Assembly (NCBI GenBank): GCA_009823395.1
Contig: CM020512.1
Coordinates: forward strand, 5,709,405-5,773,404
DNA from: Thamnaconus septentrionalis
Taxonomy: Eukaryota > Chordata > Actinopteri > Tetraodontiformes > Monacanthidae
Direction of reading: 5' to 3'
DNA: 64,000 nt
Of the stretch, positions 26,401 to 37,099 are shown piece by piece. A model generated the notes under the pieces. The model saw nothing but the letters and a program-made list of their open reading frames with translations, was not told the origin of the DNA and did not search any database. How positions within the stretch are numbered: position 1 is the first letter of the stretch; each line of letters begins with the position of its first letter. Both the position numbers and the translations under genes were made by a program.

Positions 26401-26780
26401 TCAAGGCTCCGCCCCCCTTCATGCTGAGCCCCAGCATGGCCCACATGGCCGCCATGCTGCAGCCGGGCTTCCCCCTGTCCTACGGCCAGTCCCTGGCCAG
26501 CCTCTACACGGGCTCCATGCTGCCGGGGGGGCTACCAGGCCAGGCCGCCACCCCAGGTCCCGGCGGCGCCAGCTTCCTCTCCCACTACCAGGGAGCCTCG
26601 GCCTCCAGCTCCTGCTCGTCCTCCCCGTCCTCCTTCTCCCCCTCGGTGGGCCTCGGCTCCGAGGGCCAGCGGGGCACCGTGCTGATGAACGGAGGGAACA
26701 TCAGCAGCGGCAGCGGCGGCGGCGGCGGCAGCTCGGACGACGACGACGCCACCGAGGTCATCGAGGTGAGCGGGCAGTGA
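3959..26780 (+). CDS. rad54l2: Rad54l2 / ARIP4, SNF2-family helicase-like ATPase (22 coding exons)
   Basis: Nuclear DNA-dependent ATPase of the Rad54-like SNF2 group; in mammals it binds the androgen receptor and acts on chromatin and topoisomerase-DNA lesions. Exons: 3959-3992, 14482-14729, 15983-16113, 16259-16420, 19139-19377, 19456-19638, 20068-20201, 20851-21047, 21136-21339, 21424-21562, 21985-22162, 22278-22538, 22774-22892, 22977-23092, 23363-23462, 23573-23778, 23874-24049, 24576-24772, 24996-25183, 25271-25360, 25505-25603, 25804-26780. All junctions are GT-AG. Motif I HSMGLGKT (Lys about residue 307), the DEGH box (about 459-462), LTGYPLQNN, and [14 protein letters not shown] with RVYRYGQ (about 820-853) mark an intact ATPase core. 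The C-terminus EVIEVSGQ resembles mammalian DVIEVTGK. Exon lengths sum to 4378 nt, one over a multiple of three; the extra base lies in exon 2. Without it the protein is about 1458 residues, against 1467 in human. The first exon is the least certain part. Confidence 0.93.
4440..4760. promoter_or_regulatory. CpG-rich block with four clustered CCAAT boxes
   Basis: Within 67 bp there are four CCAAT boxes in mixed orientation: ATTGG at 4562-4566, CCAAT at 4588-4592, ATTGG at 4604-4608 and ATTGG at 4624-4628. The last runs into a GCGCGCGCC stretch. The surroundings are CpG-rich. Clustered CCAAT boxes bound by NF-Y are typical of TATA-less vertebrate promoters. The block lies about 600 bp downstream of the first coding exon, so it may be an alternative or internal rad54l2 promoter or an antisense promoter. 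Confidence 0.5.
4937..5027. repeat. (GT)n microsatellite, 91 bp
   Basis: A perfect TG/GT run of about 45 units, one of the longest uninterrupted GT tracts in the window, just downstream of the CCAAT-rich CpG block. Alternating purine-pyrimidine DNA of this length can adopt Z-DNA. Confidence 0.97.
5658..5702. repeat. 9-bp minisatellite (unit GCCTGCCCT)
   Basis: Five tandem copies, the last partial, of GCCTGCCCT. The unit length is a multiple of three, so every frame across it reads as a tripeptide repeat; these frames are not genes. Confidence 0.9.
6320..6712. repeat. Polypyrimidine/polypurine tract of about 390 bp
   Basis: The + strand is almost entirely C and T, as CTCC, TTCC and CTTCTC blocks. 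The minus strand is therefore polypurine and yields artificial Arg/Glu/Lys frames. Mirror-symmetric blocks such as TTCCTCCTCCTT could form triplex (H-) DNA. Confidence 0.9.
8104..8165. repeat. (GT)n microsatellite
   Basis: A perfect TG run of about 31 units in rad54l2 intron 1. The His/Thr and Cys/Val repeat frames on both strands come from it. Confidence 0.97.
10860..11006. repeat. CTT-rich polypyrimidine tract
   Basis: Degenerate CTTCTT/TTCTCC repeats, almost without purines on the + strand. The lysine/glutamate-rich frame on the minus strand is a by-product of composition. Confidence 0.85.
12541..12601. repeat. Compound (GT)n(GA)n microsatellite
   Basis: A GT run that switches directly into a GA run; a related but shorter GT then GA arrangement occurs at 10715-10760. 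Both are in rad54l2 intron 1. Confidence 0.95.
14482..14729 (+). CDS. rad54l2: rad54l2 exon 2, with an apparent one-base frameshift
   Basis: The exon starts after a strong pyrimidine tract and CACAG. Its 3' part must be read in the frame giving [15 protein letters not shown], matching the conserved mammalian segment that continues into exon 3. The acceptor joined to exon 1 (which ends in phase 1) puts the 5' part in a different frame, an acidic, Ser-rich one ending ...[11 protein letters not shown]. The two frames join smoothly if one C is dropped from 14557-14559 or 14561-14564. The join then resembles the mammalian Cys-Thr-Ser-rich segment at the same place. Alternatively, an acceptor 13 bp downstream (CAG at 14492-14494) also restores frame. 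Confidence 0.7.
18893..19014. repeat. Short direct repeat pair with partial inverted copy in a rad54l2 intron
   Basis: Segments 18893-18929 and 18978-19014 are about 85-90 percent alike over 37 bp (both start TACTTTTAAA and end near CCCTTA(C/T)GAA). The sequence between them contains partial inverse copies such as GGGAATATTGATGA. The origin is unknown; it may be a degraded tandem or foldback element. Confidence 0.6.
25804..26780 (+). CDS. rad54l2: rad54l2 last coding exon, low-complexity C-terminal tail
   Basis: This 977-bp exon encodes the whole C-terminal regulatory tail. The conserved SPDSPEI motif is followed by a basic KRKAST-PP segment, a Pro/Gly/Leu-rich region, Ser and Thr homopolymer runs near 26335-26400, a Gly run near 26715-26735, and a short acidic [11 protein letters not shown] end before TGA at 26778-26780. 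The GC content is very high. The large antisense Gly/Ala/Arg-rich frames opposite this exon are shadows. The tail is likely disordered; homopolymer runs of this kind tend to vary in length. Confidence 0.9.
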
Positions 26781-29757
26781 CAGACGAGTGATGCGACCGC
26801 TCGAGCTCAATTAGGTTTAGCAATCATCCGGAAACGGGATGACGTCCTGTTGGTCAGGCTTCCAGGCACCTGCGGCCCGAGGCCGTAAGGGAAAGAGGCA
26901 ACAAAATAAATAGACTGAAATAATAAATAAGTCTGAAGCAATGACGCCTGACGAAGTGTTTCGTCCGGTCGTCTCTCTCTCTCTCTGACCCTGGAGACAA
27001 CGCCCGAGCGAGGGACTGAACACTGGCTGGATGCAGAGCGCCTCTCGTCTCTCAGATGTCTGAGTTTTGAAAAGGTAGAATCAAGAAGAATTTAAAAAAG
27101 AGAATTTTAAAAAAAGAAGCTGCATCAGATGAAGAAAATGAAAGTCACAGGACTCTGAGCTTCCACGTTTCTGTCCTATACTGGCATTGAAATACGAATC
27201 ACTGGACTTCATACTGCTGAGCGTTGGCCTGCAGTGACCGTGAATGGCCACTAGTTGTACCGTTGACTTGAGAGAATCCAGTTCTGCAGCTTTGCTCCAC
27301 GGCGAGAATCTTCTTTTGCTTCTTGCAGCTGATTGAGGAAATAAAAGAGAGAAGACTTTTGGGCGGCATCGCCCTTTAGATAAGATTTGATTATCATGGT
27401 AGCTGGTAGTAACACTTGTTATATATCAGTGACTTGAATGGTATCGTTCGTCACCTGTTTATTCTTGCTCATGAATTTCTTTCTTCGAGGAAAAGGTTAA
27501 AAAAAAAAAAAAAAAAAAACAGCCGATCAAATGGGACTCTTAGGATGCATTTTTATCCAACTCAATAATTCACTGCCAGGACGGGGGGATTGTAATCTTC
27601 ATCATCTTGGACTGTTGAAGAAGCGGCTTGCCGGGGTTATATTAGTGTAACCTTCAATCTCTGATGAAAAGAATGTACGCTCAATCAAATGCCTTTCAAA
27701 ACCAGGCCTTTTCGAAGAGACTCCTTGTGTCGAGGCATCAGATACGTCAAGATCTGATTGTTTCCGTGTCTTTTGGTGTGCGAGGATTTTATACAGGTTA
27801 TTCCTTTTTTTCTTTCTTTCTTTCTTTCTGTCTTTCTTTCCGAGAAAACAATTGCCTAAAAACAGCCAGGTTAAAGAAAGAGGAAAAAAGATAGCGACAA
27901 CTGTGTTCAATGCGAGGTGTCCTCCTTGTAGCGGAGAAAATAACCAACAGAAAATGCCTTTTCTTTCCTCCGTCTTTCTGAATGTTAACTGTGAGAGAGG
28001 AGAGGTGAAGAATCTCGCCCGCAGTCTTACTGTAGCCTAGCGACAAAACGATGCAAAACACTCACTCAAGCCTATATATTCGTAACACAAACCCCAGAGG
28101 AGAAAAAGCTCGCAAAGCCCCGAGTTTATTTTTATGGTTACGCACGTGTCGTTACTGTGTGTGTATATCTGCCTGACGTGTTTTCAAAGAAAGAAAAAGA
28201 AAATGATTGCTGCGTTTTGACCGCGAAAGAGTTCACCAGTGTTTCTGCCGTTTTTCATCCGAGAACCAAGATTGTATTTCGTTTTCACTTTGGAGAGAAT
28301 TTTTTTTTTCTTTTAGTGTGACTTTGCCAAAACAATAAAAATCAAGCAACACAAAAAGCACACGAGGAACCTCCAGCAGAGACTGAGCCATGTCGCGCTG
28401 ACCAAATACTGAAGCAGACGCTCGAACGCCTCGCAGCACGTACAGGATCCTCCTCTGTGGGCGGAGCTGCGGGCGACGCTGTAACAAGACTCGACTCGGC
28501 GTCAGTGTCAGCTGATGAGTTTGTATCGATATCGTTCCAGCTCGTCATGTCAAAATGCCTATTCAAACAAAATCTCTGCGAGAATTTGGCTGCAGCAAAA
28601 GCTTTAAAAAAAAAACAAAAAAAAAAACATCCGTGGTGGGGGGAAAAAACGAAAGCATTTCCTGCTCTTCATACTGAAACTGTTCGTTTACTTCCGTTTC
28701 ATTTTTTTTATTTGTTCTTCTCTTTTTACAATGTTTGAATCTACCAAATTTAATTTATTTATGACAGTGCATATTTATTCATTTGTATTTTTATTTTTGT
28801 ACTATGTTTTTTGTTTTCCTTTTGTTGCTGTTCTTTACATTGTTTGTATGGATTTTTTCTCTTTTTTCGTTTTCTTTTAACGGTCATTCATTGTTTGTTA
28901 CCACACGCAGAAGCGGCGACGATCTGCCAGTCTGACCTAGCACATGTGAACTTGTCCAAAACGAGCATGCGGACCAACCAACAAGTGCGTAACTGTGCAC
29001 TTTAACGGCATATTTTTTTTGTAAAGAAATCTATATGGAGTATGTCTACGGTGTCCCAGCGAGAGCGGCTCCGACTTGGCTATTTATTATGAGAAAACCC
29101 CCCTAAATAAGAGGACATCAGGGCTACAGTGATGTTGTACTGCAGTGTGGGAAAATCTTCGCTCCATCACAACAATCGTGTTGACGTATGAAAACATTCT
29201 GAATATGAGCCATCTTTTTTTGTGCACGTATACGAAGCTTTTTCAACAGGCAGCGGGTCAGGAGGTGAGGCACGTAGCCGGGGGCGTGGGGAATAAACGA
29301 CGATCTCAAGTGCTTTGCTCGTTTTTGTTGTCGCTGTTGCGGTTTTTGTTTTCTACTTTGGTTATTCGCTATCATATCATCATCAGAAAAGTCCCACCTG
29401 TGTCATCACAGCGGCAGCAAACTAGTGAAATTCCCTCAGCGCGCCGCGCTAGCAGCTTCTCGGCGGCAGGGTTCGCTGTGGCCGCGAACTGCTCTTTAGT
29501 TTCACCACTTTCTACTTGAATTTATGTATTTATTTACACAAAACGATTGGGTCGGACGAGCCGAGCTGAGCCGAGCCGACTGTTTCAATTCCATTGGAGC
29601 TGAGGAGTATCTTTTACTTTTTGTTTTTTGTGATAAAAAGAAAACGCTGCTGTGTTTGAGGACTGGCTCTAGTTGAAGCCTGTGTAGTTTATCGATGGAT
29701 CATGTGTATGACCTCTGATTACCTTTCGACCCTTTTTTTTGGAAGTTTGTAAATAAA
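26781..29757 (+). other. rad54l2: rad54l2 3' UTR
   Basis: About 3 kb of non-coding DNA follows the stop. It is AT-rich, with AU-rich stretches around 28740-28800 (ATTTATTTATG type) that could affect mRNA stability, and a poly-A run at 27500-27519. AATAAA occurs near 28333 and, most convincingly, at 29752-29757 just before a change to intergenic microsatellite DNA. I take the last as the main polyadenylation signal. I see no other gene in this stretch. Confidence 0.65.
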
Positions 29758-29844
29758 GACGAACGTGTTCTGAATCGTATATTTCCAATTTATTTGCCTA
29801 ATCAGCCGAAGCAGATTCAGTAGCTACCTCTCTTGGAACCCCCC

Positions 29845-29846
<2 letters not shown>

Positions 29847-29886
<40 letters not shown>
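29847..29886. repeat. (CA)n microsatellite
   Basis: A perfect CA run preceded by a C run, immediately downstream of the rad54l2 polyadenylation signal. Confidence 0.95.
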
Positions 29887-29888
<2 letters not shown>

Positions 29889-29899
29889 AGTGTATTCAT

Positions 29900-31540
29900 G
29901 CTGCTGAGTAAAAATAAAACTAGAAAACACCATTATATCATGGAAGCCATTATAGTCTGATCTCCTTTATTCTAGATAGCAACTGATAAAAACAAAAGAT
30001 TTGCCTAAAGATTTGTGTCTTACTGACGAAACTTTGCATGTTGATTGTCTGTATCTGTGATTTCAGCTCAAGTTCTAGTTAGCCAACGTGGTGCTCCATT
30101 TTTAAAGAGTAGTTTGAGGAAAAAGTCAGGTGAAATGTCAAACGTCCTGCGTCTCAGAGGCGTCGTCGGCCTTTTGGTCCATTCTCCATTCTTCTCATTA
30201 ATATTCATTCATCATTCACCACACAGAGAAGGTACATGTGCATGTCGCATACAAATGTGTAAAAAAAAAACACACACACACAGTTGAAGCATTTTTCACT
30301 TTTTTTGCTTTTTAAAGTTCAAACAGAGTCGAGACTCGGCTTTGCAGAAGCGCTTCCGAAAAAGTCAGTTGAGCCGTAAAACTGGCAGCAACTGCCGAGG
30401 TCAAAGGCAACATGAAACACAGCCATTTTTTTTTTGTTAATGCAAAAATAAAAAATCACTTCAAATTATTGGTGGAGTTGAAATGATGGGGCTGCATGAC
30501 TTTGCTTTGCTACAGTTCTGCTCCAGACATAGTTTTTGTGTGTGAGAGGAAGAATTTGGTGCTTTTGCTTTTTTTTTTTTTAAATCAAAAACTCAAAGTG
30601 AATTTAAAGAGACTTAATTTAGCACTGGTTTGGGTTTTCCTTCTTGTTGTACAGTAAGAATTTTAACAGACAGCCATTTGCCACTCCAGAATTTCCTCTC
30701 TGGAGACGAGGCCCCACCCTGTAAATTAACAGTTTTGAAAACCACAAAGCATGTAGTTTCTGTTTGTGAGCGTTCTCAACTTACCTGTAACTTTTTTTCC
30801 CCACTCCAATAGTACAGTGACTGTGAACTGCAAACTCAATCTCGCTCTCTTTCTCTCTCTCCACTTGGACTATACCTGACAAACATTTAATCTTCAGATT
30901 GTGCCTCCAGATGAAATGTGTTAGTCTGAGAATTCATCAGCACAGCAAGAAATAAATCAGCGGCTGGCTGAAAAGCTGCCTGCAGAGCAGATCAGCGATA
31001 AGGGCCTTTTCAGACTGGATGATTCCCATGTTAAGGTGCTGTGAGCCATCTGTGTTGGGAACAACGGAGCATGTACCGTGAAGCACAACGAACATCTCTG
31101 CACGTGTCTCTATTTTCAAATGAGGGCCGGGTTTGTTTGTTTTTTTGTATGTTTGTTTTTTTCTGTGAACTCCGAGTGGAGGCTGCCGTCCGTGTGTGGA
31201 TTGTTCAGTGTTCTCCCTATTCTGTGCGTGGCTCGTCCATTTTTTGTAAATGTGATACACATTCTGATTGTTTGGAATAAAGATTAATGCATCTGTTCTC
31301 CTCATGTTTATTTTGCCATTATGAAATCCAAACTTAAAACCGTGTGTTGAGGCCCATTGTGGAAGAAAACAATTTGACAAGTGGTCAAAACTGGTCAAGT
31401 CTGGAAAGAGAGAGTAACACCTCTTCAGGTAAAAGTAGTGACTGTTATGTCTTAGACTGCACATCTCGTGGTCAAGAATGGTCAGAACAGAGCTAATTTA
31501 GTTTTTCCTGAAGTCACTGAATTTCGCAAGTATAGTTAAT
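29900..31540. other. Intergenic DNA between rad54l2 and tmem115
   Basis: AT-rich, with homopolymer T and A tracts and no frame longer than expected by chance. A 175-codon minus-strand frame (30937-31464) has no recognisable domain and poor coding character. I see no RNA gene. Confidence 0.5.
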
Positions 31541-31542
31541 AC

Positions 31543-31747
<205 letters not shown>

Positions 31748-31912
31748 CAGTGCCGTGAAAAAGTATTTGCCCCCTTCCCAGTCAGAAGTTTGGACACACC
31801 TTCTCATGCAATGTTTTTCTCCTTCATCTTTACTACTTTCTACATTGTAGATACATACTGAAGACATCAAATATATGGGCAATATATATGAAATTATGTA
31901 TCAAAGAAAACA
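31748..31912. mobile_element. Fused DNA-transposon end remnants
   Basis: 31748-31778 begins CAGTGCCGTGAAAAAGTA and continues TTTGCCCCC, which I recognise as the terminal sequence of a DNA-transposon family common in fish genomes. It runs straight into a second recognisable fish repeat from about 31779 (AGAAGTTTGGACACACCTTC, then CATTGTAGATA and a GAATTATGTA-like tail). No transposase frame remains. The family names are uncertain; recognition is from memory of repeat ends. Confidence 0.6.
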
Positions 31913-32099
31913 TTGCTGGAGGATATAAATGAATAAATTCAGCTGCTTCCTAAGTTTCTGCTGCCATCTTACATAAAAAAAAATAAATAAAAAAAAACAT
32001 CGGACATTCAATTTAAATGGAAGCCGCGTCATCTGCTCCACGCGTCCAGCTGACAGTCAACTAAAAAAGAGAAAAAAATCAATTTCCCGTCATGCCTCT

Positions 32100-33112
32100 A
32101 TGTGACGTGACTGGACGTTTTTTCAGCGCTGCTGATGACGGTGGCAGGCACAGACAGCGCAGGTCGGTAGTAGCTGAGCGGCGCTAATGGGAGGAGGAGC
32201 GCTCACCACCAATGTAAAATATTTCCTCCGCCGACCTGCTCTCCGTGAACGGAAGAGCAGTGGAACAGACACGGGAAGCCCAGGTAGTACAAAGTATTCG
32301 ACAAGTCAGTGTCGTTGGACGCCTGTCTGGGCGCGTTTCTGACGGTGTTTTGAAGGCCTGTTGCTCGCTAGCTGGCTAGCTAGCTGAGCAGCCAGGGGGA
32401 TTCTCTCTCTCTCTCTCCGGGCTGAGCTACGGCTGCCTGACACCCGGCCCACGGAGGACCCGGGCGGAAGCTTCCAACGTTGGATTTGAATGTTCTGCTT
32501 TTACGGACGCCAGCTGCTGCCTTGCAATCAAATGAAGACGCAGCCGGCCCTGCTCCTCCATGACGGTGACACAGAATAGAACAACTCGATGCGTGAAGTT
32601 CTGCGGCTAGCTAGCGTTAGCTGTGCAGTGTTGTTTACCAGCTAGCCAGCTGACGTTCGAAGAAGCTCAAGCCGAGCTACGTCTCCTTCCCCCCCACTCA
32701 AGTTTTCATACTTCTGCAATTCCTCTGTCATTTATTTGCCCGTCCCACTCCGGTCCGTGCCGACTGAAGGTTGACAAGTCGTCAGGTTGTCCTTGGCTTA
32801 GGCTATCTCAAGTTACCGCTTATCGGCTACAGCCCAAAGTTTGCTCCCCTGTTTGATCGAAGTCGAGCCGGATTTCGTCATGACGAGCGGCGTCCTCGAG
32901 CTGGATGGACTGATTCCCGAATGAAGACCCGCGGCTCAGTGTGGCTTTTGCGCCTGACAGCACGCACGGTTCTTAGCCGTTGGAGCCGACTGTAAGGCTC
33001 TCCCAGCATCGCCCTCCCCGCCCCCATCACCTGTTGCTCCCCAAGAGGCAGCAGTCAACCTTCTCCCAAGCTCGTACGCCCGGGGACGCCCGGACGAAAT
33101 TCCCTCCCCAGT
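32100..33112 (+). promoter_or_regulatory. tmem115: tmem115 promoter and 5' UTR
   Basis: A GC-rich, CpG-containing region leads into the tmem115 start codon. It contains TGACGTGACTGGACG (CRE-like TGACGTGA near 32102), palindromic GCTAGCTGGCTAGCTAGC sequence near 32367-32385 and again near 32605-32650, and no TATA box. The transcription start is probably between 32150 and 32700. Several short upstream frames exist but none is convincing. CCAGT precedes the ATG at 33113. Confidence 0.5.
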
Positions 33113-35807
33113 ATGAATCGCTACCTGCCGGTGGCGCGCCAGCATTTCCTGGCTGCGCTGGCCAGCACCAGCGTGGTGGTGAAGAGCATCAGCGCCGTGG
33201 TGGTCCTCCTCTACCTGCTGTCGTGGGCCGTGGACACGCCGTACGCCCTCGGGGTGACCCCGGGTTACCTGTTTCCACCCAACTTCTGGGTGTGGACTCT
33301 AGTGAGCCACGGCGTGGTGGAGCAGCACGTGTGGGGCGTGGCGGCCAACGTGGGGACGGTGATGGCCTGCGGGCGGCTGCTGGAGCCCCTGTGGGGCGCC
33401 CTGGAGCTGCTCATCTTCTTCGCAGTGGCCAACGTCTCCGCGGGCCTCCTGGCGGGCTTCTCCTACCTGCTCACCTACATCGCCACGTTTGACCTGGACT
33501 TCCTGTTTGCGGTGCGCATCTACGGCGGCGCCGGCTTCCTCGGCGGGGTCCTGGTGGCGCTGAAGCAGACCATGGGGGACACCACGGTACTGAGGGTGCC
33601 GCAGGTGAGCCACGTTCAAGACAGCGGTTCCCAGCCGGTGGAGTCTCAGGACCCACTTTTGTTTTTTTCCTTTTGAAGTCCACCCAAATTTATTCCACAA
33701 AAATCAAAACACTAGCCCACTTTCTATCATGTCTACTGAATAAATTATTGAATTGGATTGAATTGTCCCACAAAATAAATACCCAACATTATCTATCTAT
33801 CTATCTCTATATGCACATGTACATATATACGTGTGTGTATATATACATATGTATATATATTGAAATTCCATTTTATTTTAAAGGAAAAAAAGAGAAACTG
33901 CCCACGAAGCCTGCACCCATTCAAAACAGCTCCGCGACCCACTTTTGGGTTGCAACCCACCAGCTGAGAAATGCTAAACTAAGAGGCATTATATGCCATT
34001 ATCTGTATTTGCACTAACAGGAAAATTTGATTTATTTATTTTTTTCCCCTCTGGTGTTGGATTTTTAGCGAGAGTGAGAATGTGGCCAAACAAGAAGAAC
34101 TGCGTTTTATTGTTTTCACAATGCAGGCAAAAAAAAACTCACGTCTCTTGTGTTGCAGGTGCGACTGAAAGCGGCACCGGCGCTGGTCCTCCTCCTCCTG
34201 GCCTTACTGCGCCTCTCCGGGCTGCTCGACACCTCAGCCCCCTTGGCCTCGTACAGCTACGGCGCCCTGTCCGGCTGGATCTACCTGCGCTTCTACCAGA
34301 GGCACAGCCGGGGCCGCGGCGACATGTCGGACCACTTTGCCTTCGCCAGCTTCTTCCCCGAGGCCCTGCAGCCGGCCGTGGGGCTGCTGGCCGGGCTGGT
34401 GCACGCCGCCCTGGTCAAGATCAAGGTGTGCCGGAAGATGGTGAAGAGGTACGACGTGGGAGCGCCATCGTCCATCACCATCAGCCTGCCGGGGACGGAC
34501 CCGCAGGATGCGGAGAGGCGGAGGTGAGCGGATGATGCGTCTTTGATGTCGTTTGCTCGGAACGAAGCAAAGCAACGACGCAGATGATCCTAGAACAGAA
34601 TGTGAACACAAAAGTGGTGCTCTCTTTCTTTCGCAGTGTGTGTTGTGTTTGTCCAGAATGTCAGCAGGGTTGATGGGGAGTGGAGCAAACACATGCGCAC
34701 ACAGTCTAACGCACACACACACACACACACACACCTATGCCAAATAATCGCACCACGTGAGGACGGGAGACGCACAGATCTGTATTTGCTCGAGTCCACC
34801 GATCTGGTTTTCTCATCATCTGTCACCCTGCTCCGATACCTCATACACGCCCATGTCTCTTTGACACCCCACAGCCTCTCTTCACATGCAAGCTCACTCA
34901 AACGCACACCTACTCTCAAGCTGTCACAGATTAATTTTCACCCTTGTCTTTGTCAAGCAGGCGCAGCTCCAAGCTGTCATGCAGATTCGCTTACCGGTTA
35001 TTGCCGTGTTTCTTTCCAGTCCGTGATCATATTTGGAAACTCAAATCTAGTCTGTTAGAAAAAGGCGGTGGCATCAAGTGTCATGAAGAATTTCAGTGTA
35101 TTCTTTCACATTTTTTTCTTCTTCTTTTTTTTTTTTTTTTTTGTTTCTGTTTTTTCTGCTCTGCTTTCTTTCACTGTGACATATGGCTGCTGTGTGGATT
35201 TAGGATGGGAAAAGTACATTTTTGAGTTTGTTCAGCTGCTGGTATAATTGACTGTAAAACAGGAAATTAACTTTATGGTAATGAATGAACGAATGAAAAG
35301 CATGCGCTCAAGGATTTTCCCTTTGTGTAGCGATGAGCTATGATTCTCCTTGCTGCTCCCTTGATGTTTTCTCTATGGCTTGGCTGGACGTATTTGAGCC
35401 ATGTGCCGCGTATCCGATTACGGCATTAAATATCAGTGGGACAAACGAAAGCAGTGGTTTGAGCCGCACGCCCGAGGGTAACCGCTCCTCTGTCCGCTCT
35501 GCCCCTCCAGACAACTGGCCCTCAAAGCCCTGAACGAGCGTCTGAAGCGCGTGGAGGACCAGTCGGCCTGGCCCAGCATGGACGACGAGGAGGACGAGGA
35601 CGAGGACGAGGTCCGGACCGACACGCAGCCGCTCCTCCCCGGCGGGCGCGAACCCTCTTCCTCGTCCTCTGTGCCGAGGCCTGCGGGGGAGCCGGCGCCT
35701 CCTCTGCCTCCTCGCTGTCGCAGGGCGCCGGGGCGCCGAGCACAAGCGGACCTCAGCATCCAGAGTCGAGCATCATCAGCTTCGAGGATGCACCTTCTAG
35801 GTCGTAA
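33113..35807 (+). CDS. tmem115: Transmembrane protein 115 (three coding exons, last one frameshifted)
   Basis: Golgi multi-pass protein distantly related to rhomboids, reported to bind the COG complex and support Golgi-to-ER retrograde transport. Exons: 33113-33604, 34159-34523, 35511-35807, all GT-AG. The conserved blocks PGYLFPPNFWVWTL, LEPLWGALELLIFF, GGVLVALKQTMGD, WIYLRFYQRHSRGRGDM and KRYDVGAPSSITISLPGTD identify it. Hydrophobic segments lie near residues 20-38, 55-80, 100-125, 135-155 and 168-186, followed by a cytosolic tail with an acidic DDEEDEDEDE run. The tail start (QLALKALNERLKRVEDQ) and tail end (PESSIISFEDAPSRS, stop 35805-35807) are both family-like but lie in different frames. 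One missing base in the G run 35685-35689 would join them, giving about 384 residues (human 351). Read without repair, the frame ends at 35859 with an unrelated tail. Confidence 0.92.
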
Positions 35808-36432
35808 CCGGTCGAACACTTGTGTACAGGTGCGCACTCTTGTCTCTCACCACTGGTAGGTATACTGGTTGTGTGTTCAGCGGATGTTACCAGTGACTGC
35901 GACTCGGCACACTCACACACACACAGGCGCGCACACACTCAATACAACAGACACATTCAGCATCTTAGATCAGCCCACACTCAAACACACGACTGTACAG
36001 CTCATGGACAGTCTGTCGATGTCATGTCGAAGCCCAAAGAAGGAAGTGACTGTACAGTTCGATCAGCTCCAACATGTTGGTTGTAAACCTTGACTCTTCT
36101 ACTTCCTGCTTTACGACTGAAAAACAGCCAGAAATTTTATCCAGATTTTTCCTCCCTGAGTTCTCTCTACTGCTTCATGTGTTCTCCTGCTTTCTAAATA
36201 AATATCATGAATTGGTGTACAGTAGTCTTTTTTTTTTTTTTTTTTGTAAAGCTTTATTTTACAGAAGTTGTCGATCGTTTGCCCTCGATAGGCCGCGAAA
36301 CGACAGACTCGCCGTCTTCTTTATTCTTGTCAAAAAAAAAGCCGAGCGGCGTGCTGAAGAAGAAGCCAGGAGTGGCACCAGTCCTCAGTTTGATTAAGTT
36401 GTGAATATGCTAACAGGTGTGTATCGGCACGT

Positions 36433-36491
<59 letters not shown>

Positions 36492-37087
36492 CACCCGAGT
36501 CTGACCCCAAGCTGAAAAGCTCACTGGCGGAGCCCAGAGGTGAAAAGCTGCTGCAGGTCTGCCTTGCTGCTGAAGTCTGACGGAAACTGTTAAGGAGGAG
36601 GGCCCAGGCCAAAAGAGTCCATCAGGACGCGTTCTACCGTAGCCTGGTGTGACGGAAACAGACAATGGACACGTTTTTTAAGACCCTGTTTTTTCATTTA
36701 ATAGAAAACAAGTCTATTTCTTTTTTTTTTCTTTCCTCTCGGTCTGTTCTTTACAAAAAAAATGTTTTCAAAACACTGTGCAGTAACTTCTTTGTACACA
36801 GATCAGAGGCTGATTGTAATTTTTTTTTTTTTGGTTTGTTTTACCAGTTTTAAATTGATCAAGACCTTTATGCACTGGATGCATAACAAAATAATCAAAA
36901 TGCATCTAATTGCGTTGGAAATGTATCATTCTGGTTCAAACTAGCCACCACTCAAATTTGCAACGGAAATGTTGGAAAACTAATTTTCGTTCAACATGCA
37001 AGGAAGGGGGTTAGGATGTGTTTCACCAACCAGAAGTAGGAAACCTGCTAGTCCTGTTGTATTTTAGGATGCCACTGTCAAAATAAA
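35808..37087 (+). other. tmem115: tmem115 3' UTR
   Basis: Non-coding DNA after the tmem115 stop, with polyadenylation signals AATAAA at 36197-36202 and 37082-37087 and a CA microsatellite at 36434-36487 between them. The T-rich tracts near 36225-36245 and 36815-36830 carry no coding potential. Which signal is used cannot be told from sequence alone. Confidence 0.55.
36434..36487. repeat. (CA)n microsatellite
   Basis: A perfect CA run of about 27 units in the presumed tmem115 3' UTR. Confidence 0.97.
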
Positions 37088-37099
37088 GCTGTTGCTTTT

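Noticed and set aside
25905..26810. Long antisense Gly/Ala/Arg-rich frames
   Set aside because: Shadows of the GC-rich last exon of rad54l2, whose sense frame continues a conserved protein to its expected end.
30937..31464. 175-codon minus-strand frame between rad54l2 and tmem115
   Set aside because: AT-rich, no recognised domain, no CpG start or clear splice structure; length alone is not enough.
33299..33700. 133-codon minus-strand frame opposite tmem115 exon 1
   Set aside because: Shadow of a high-GC coding exon; the sense strand carries the conserved TMEM115 sequence.
35551..35859. The uninterrupted tmem115 exon 3 frame ending at 35859 as the true C-terminus
   Set aside because: The end SIISFEDAP in the neighbouring frame matches the family ending, whereas the tail to 35859 is Arg-rich and unlike TMEM115; kept as an alternative in the frameshift finding.
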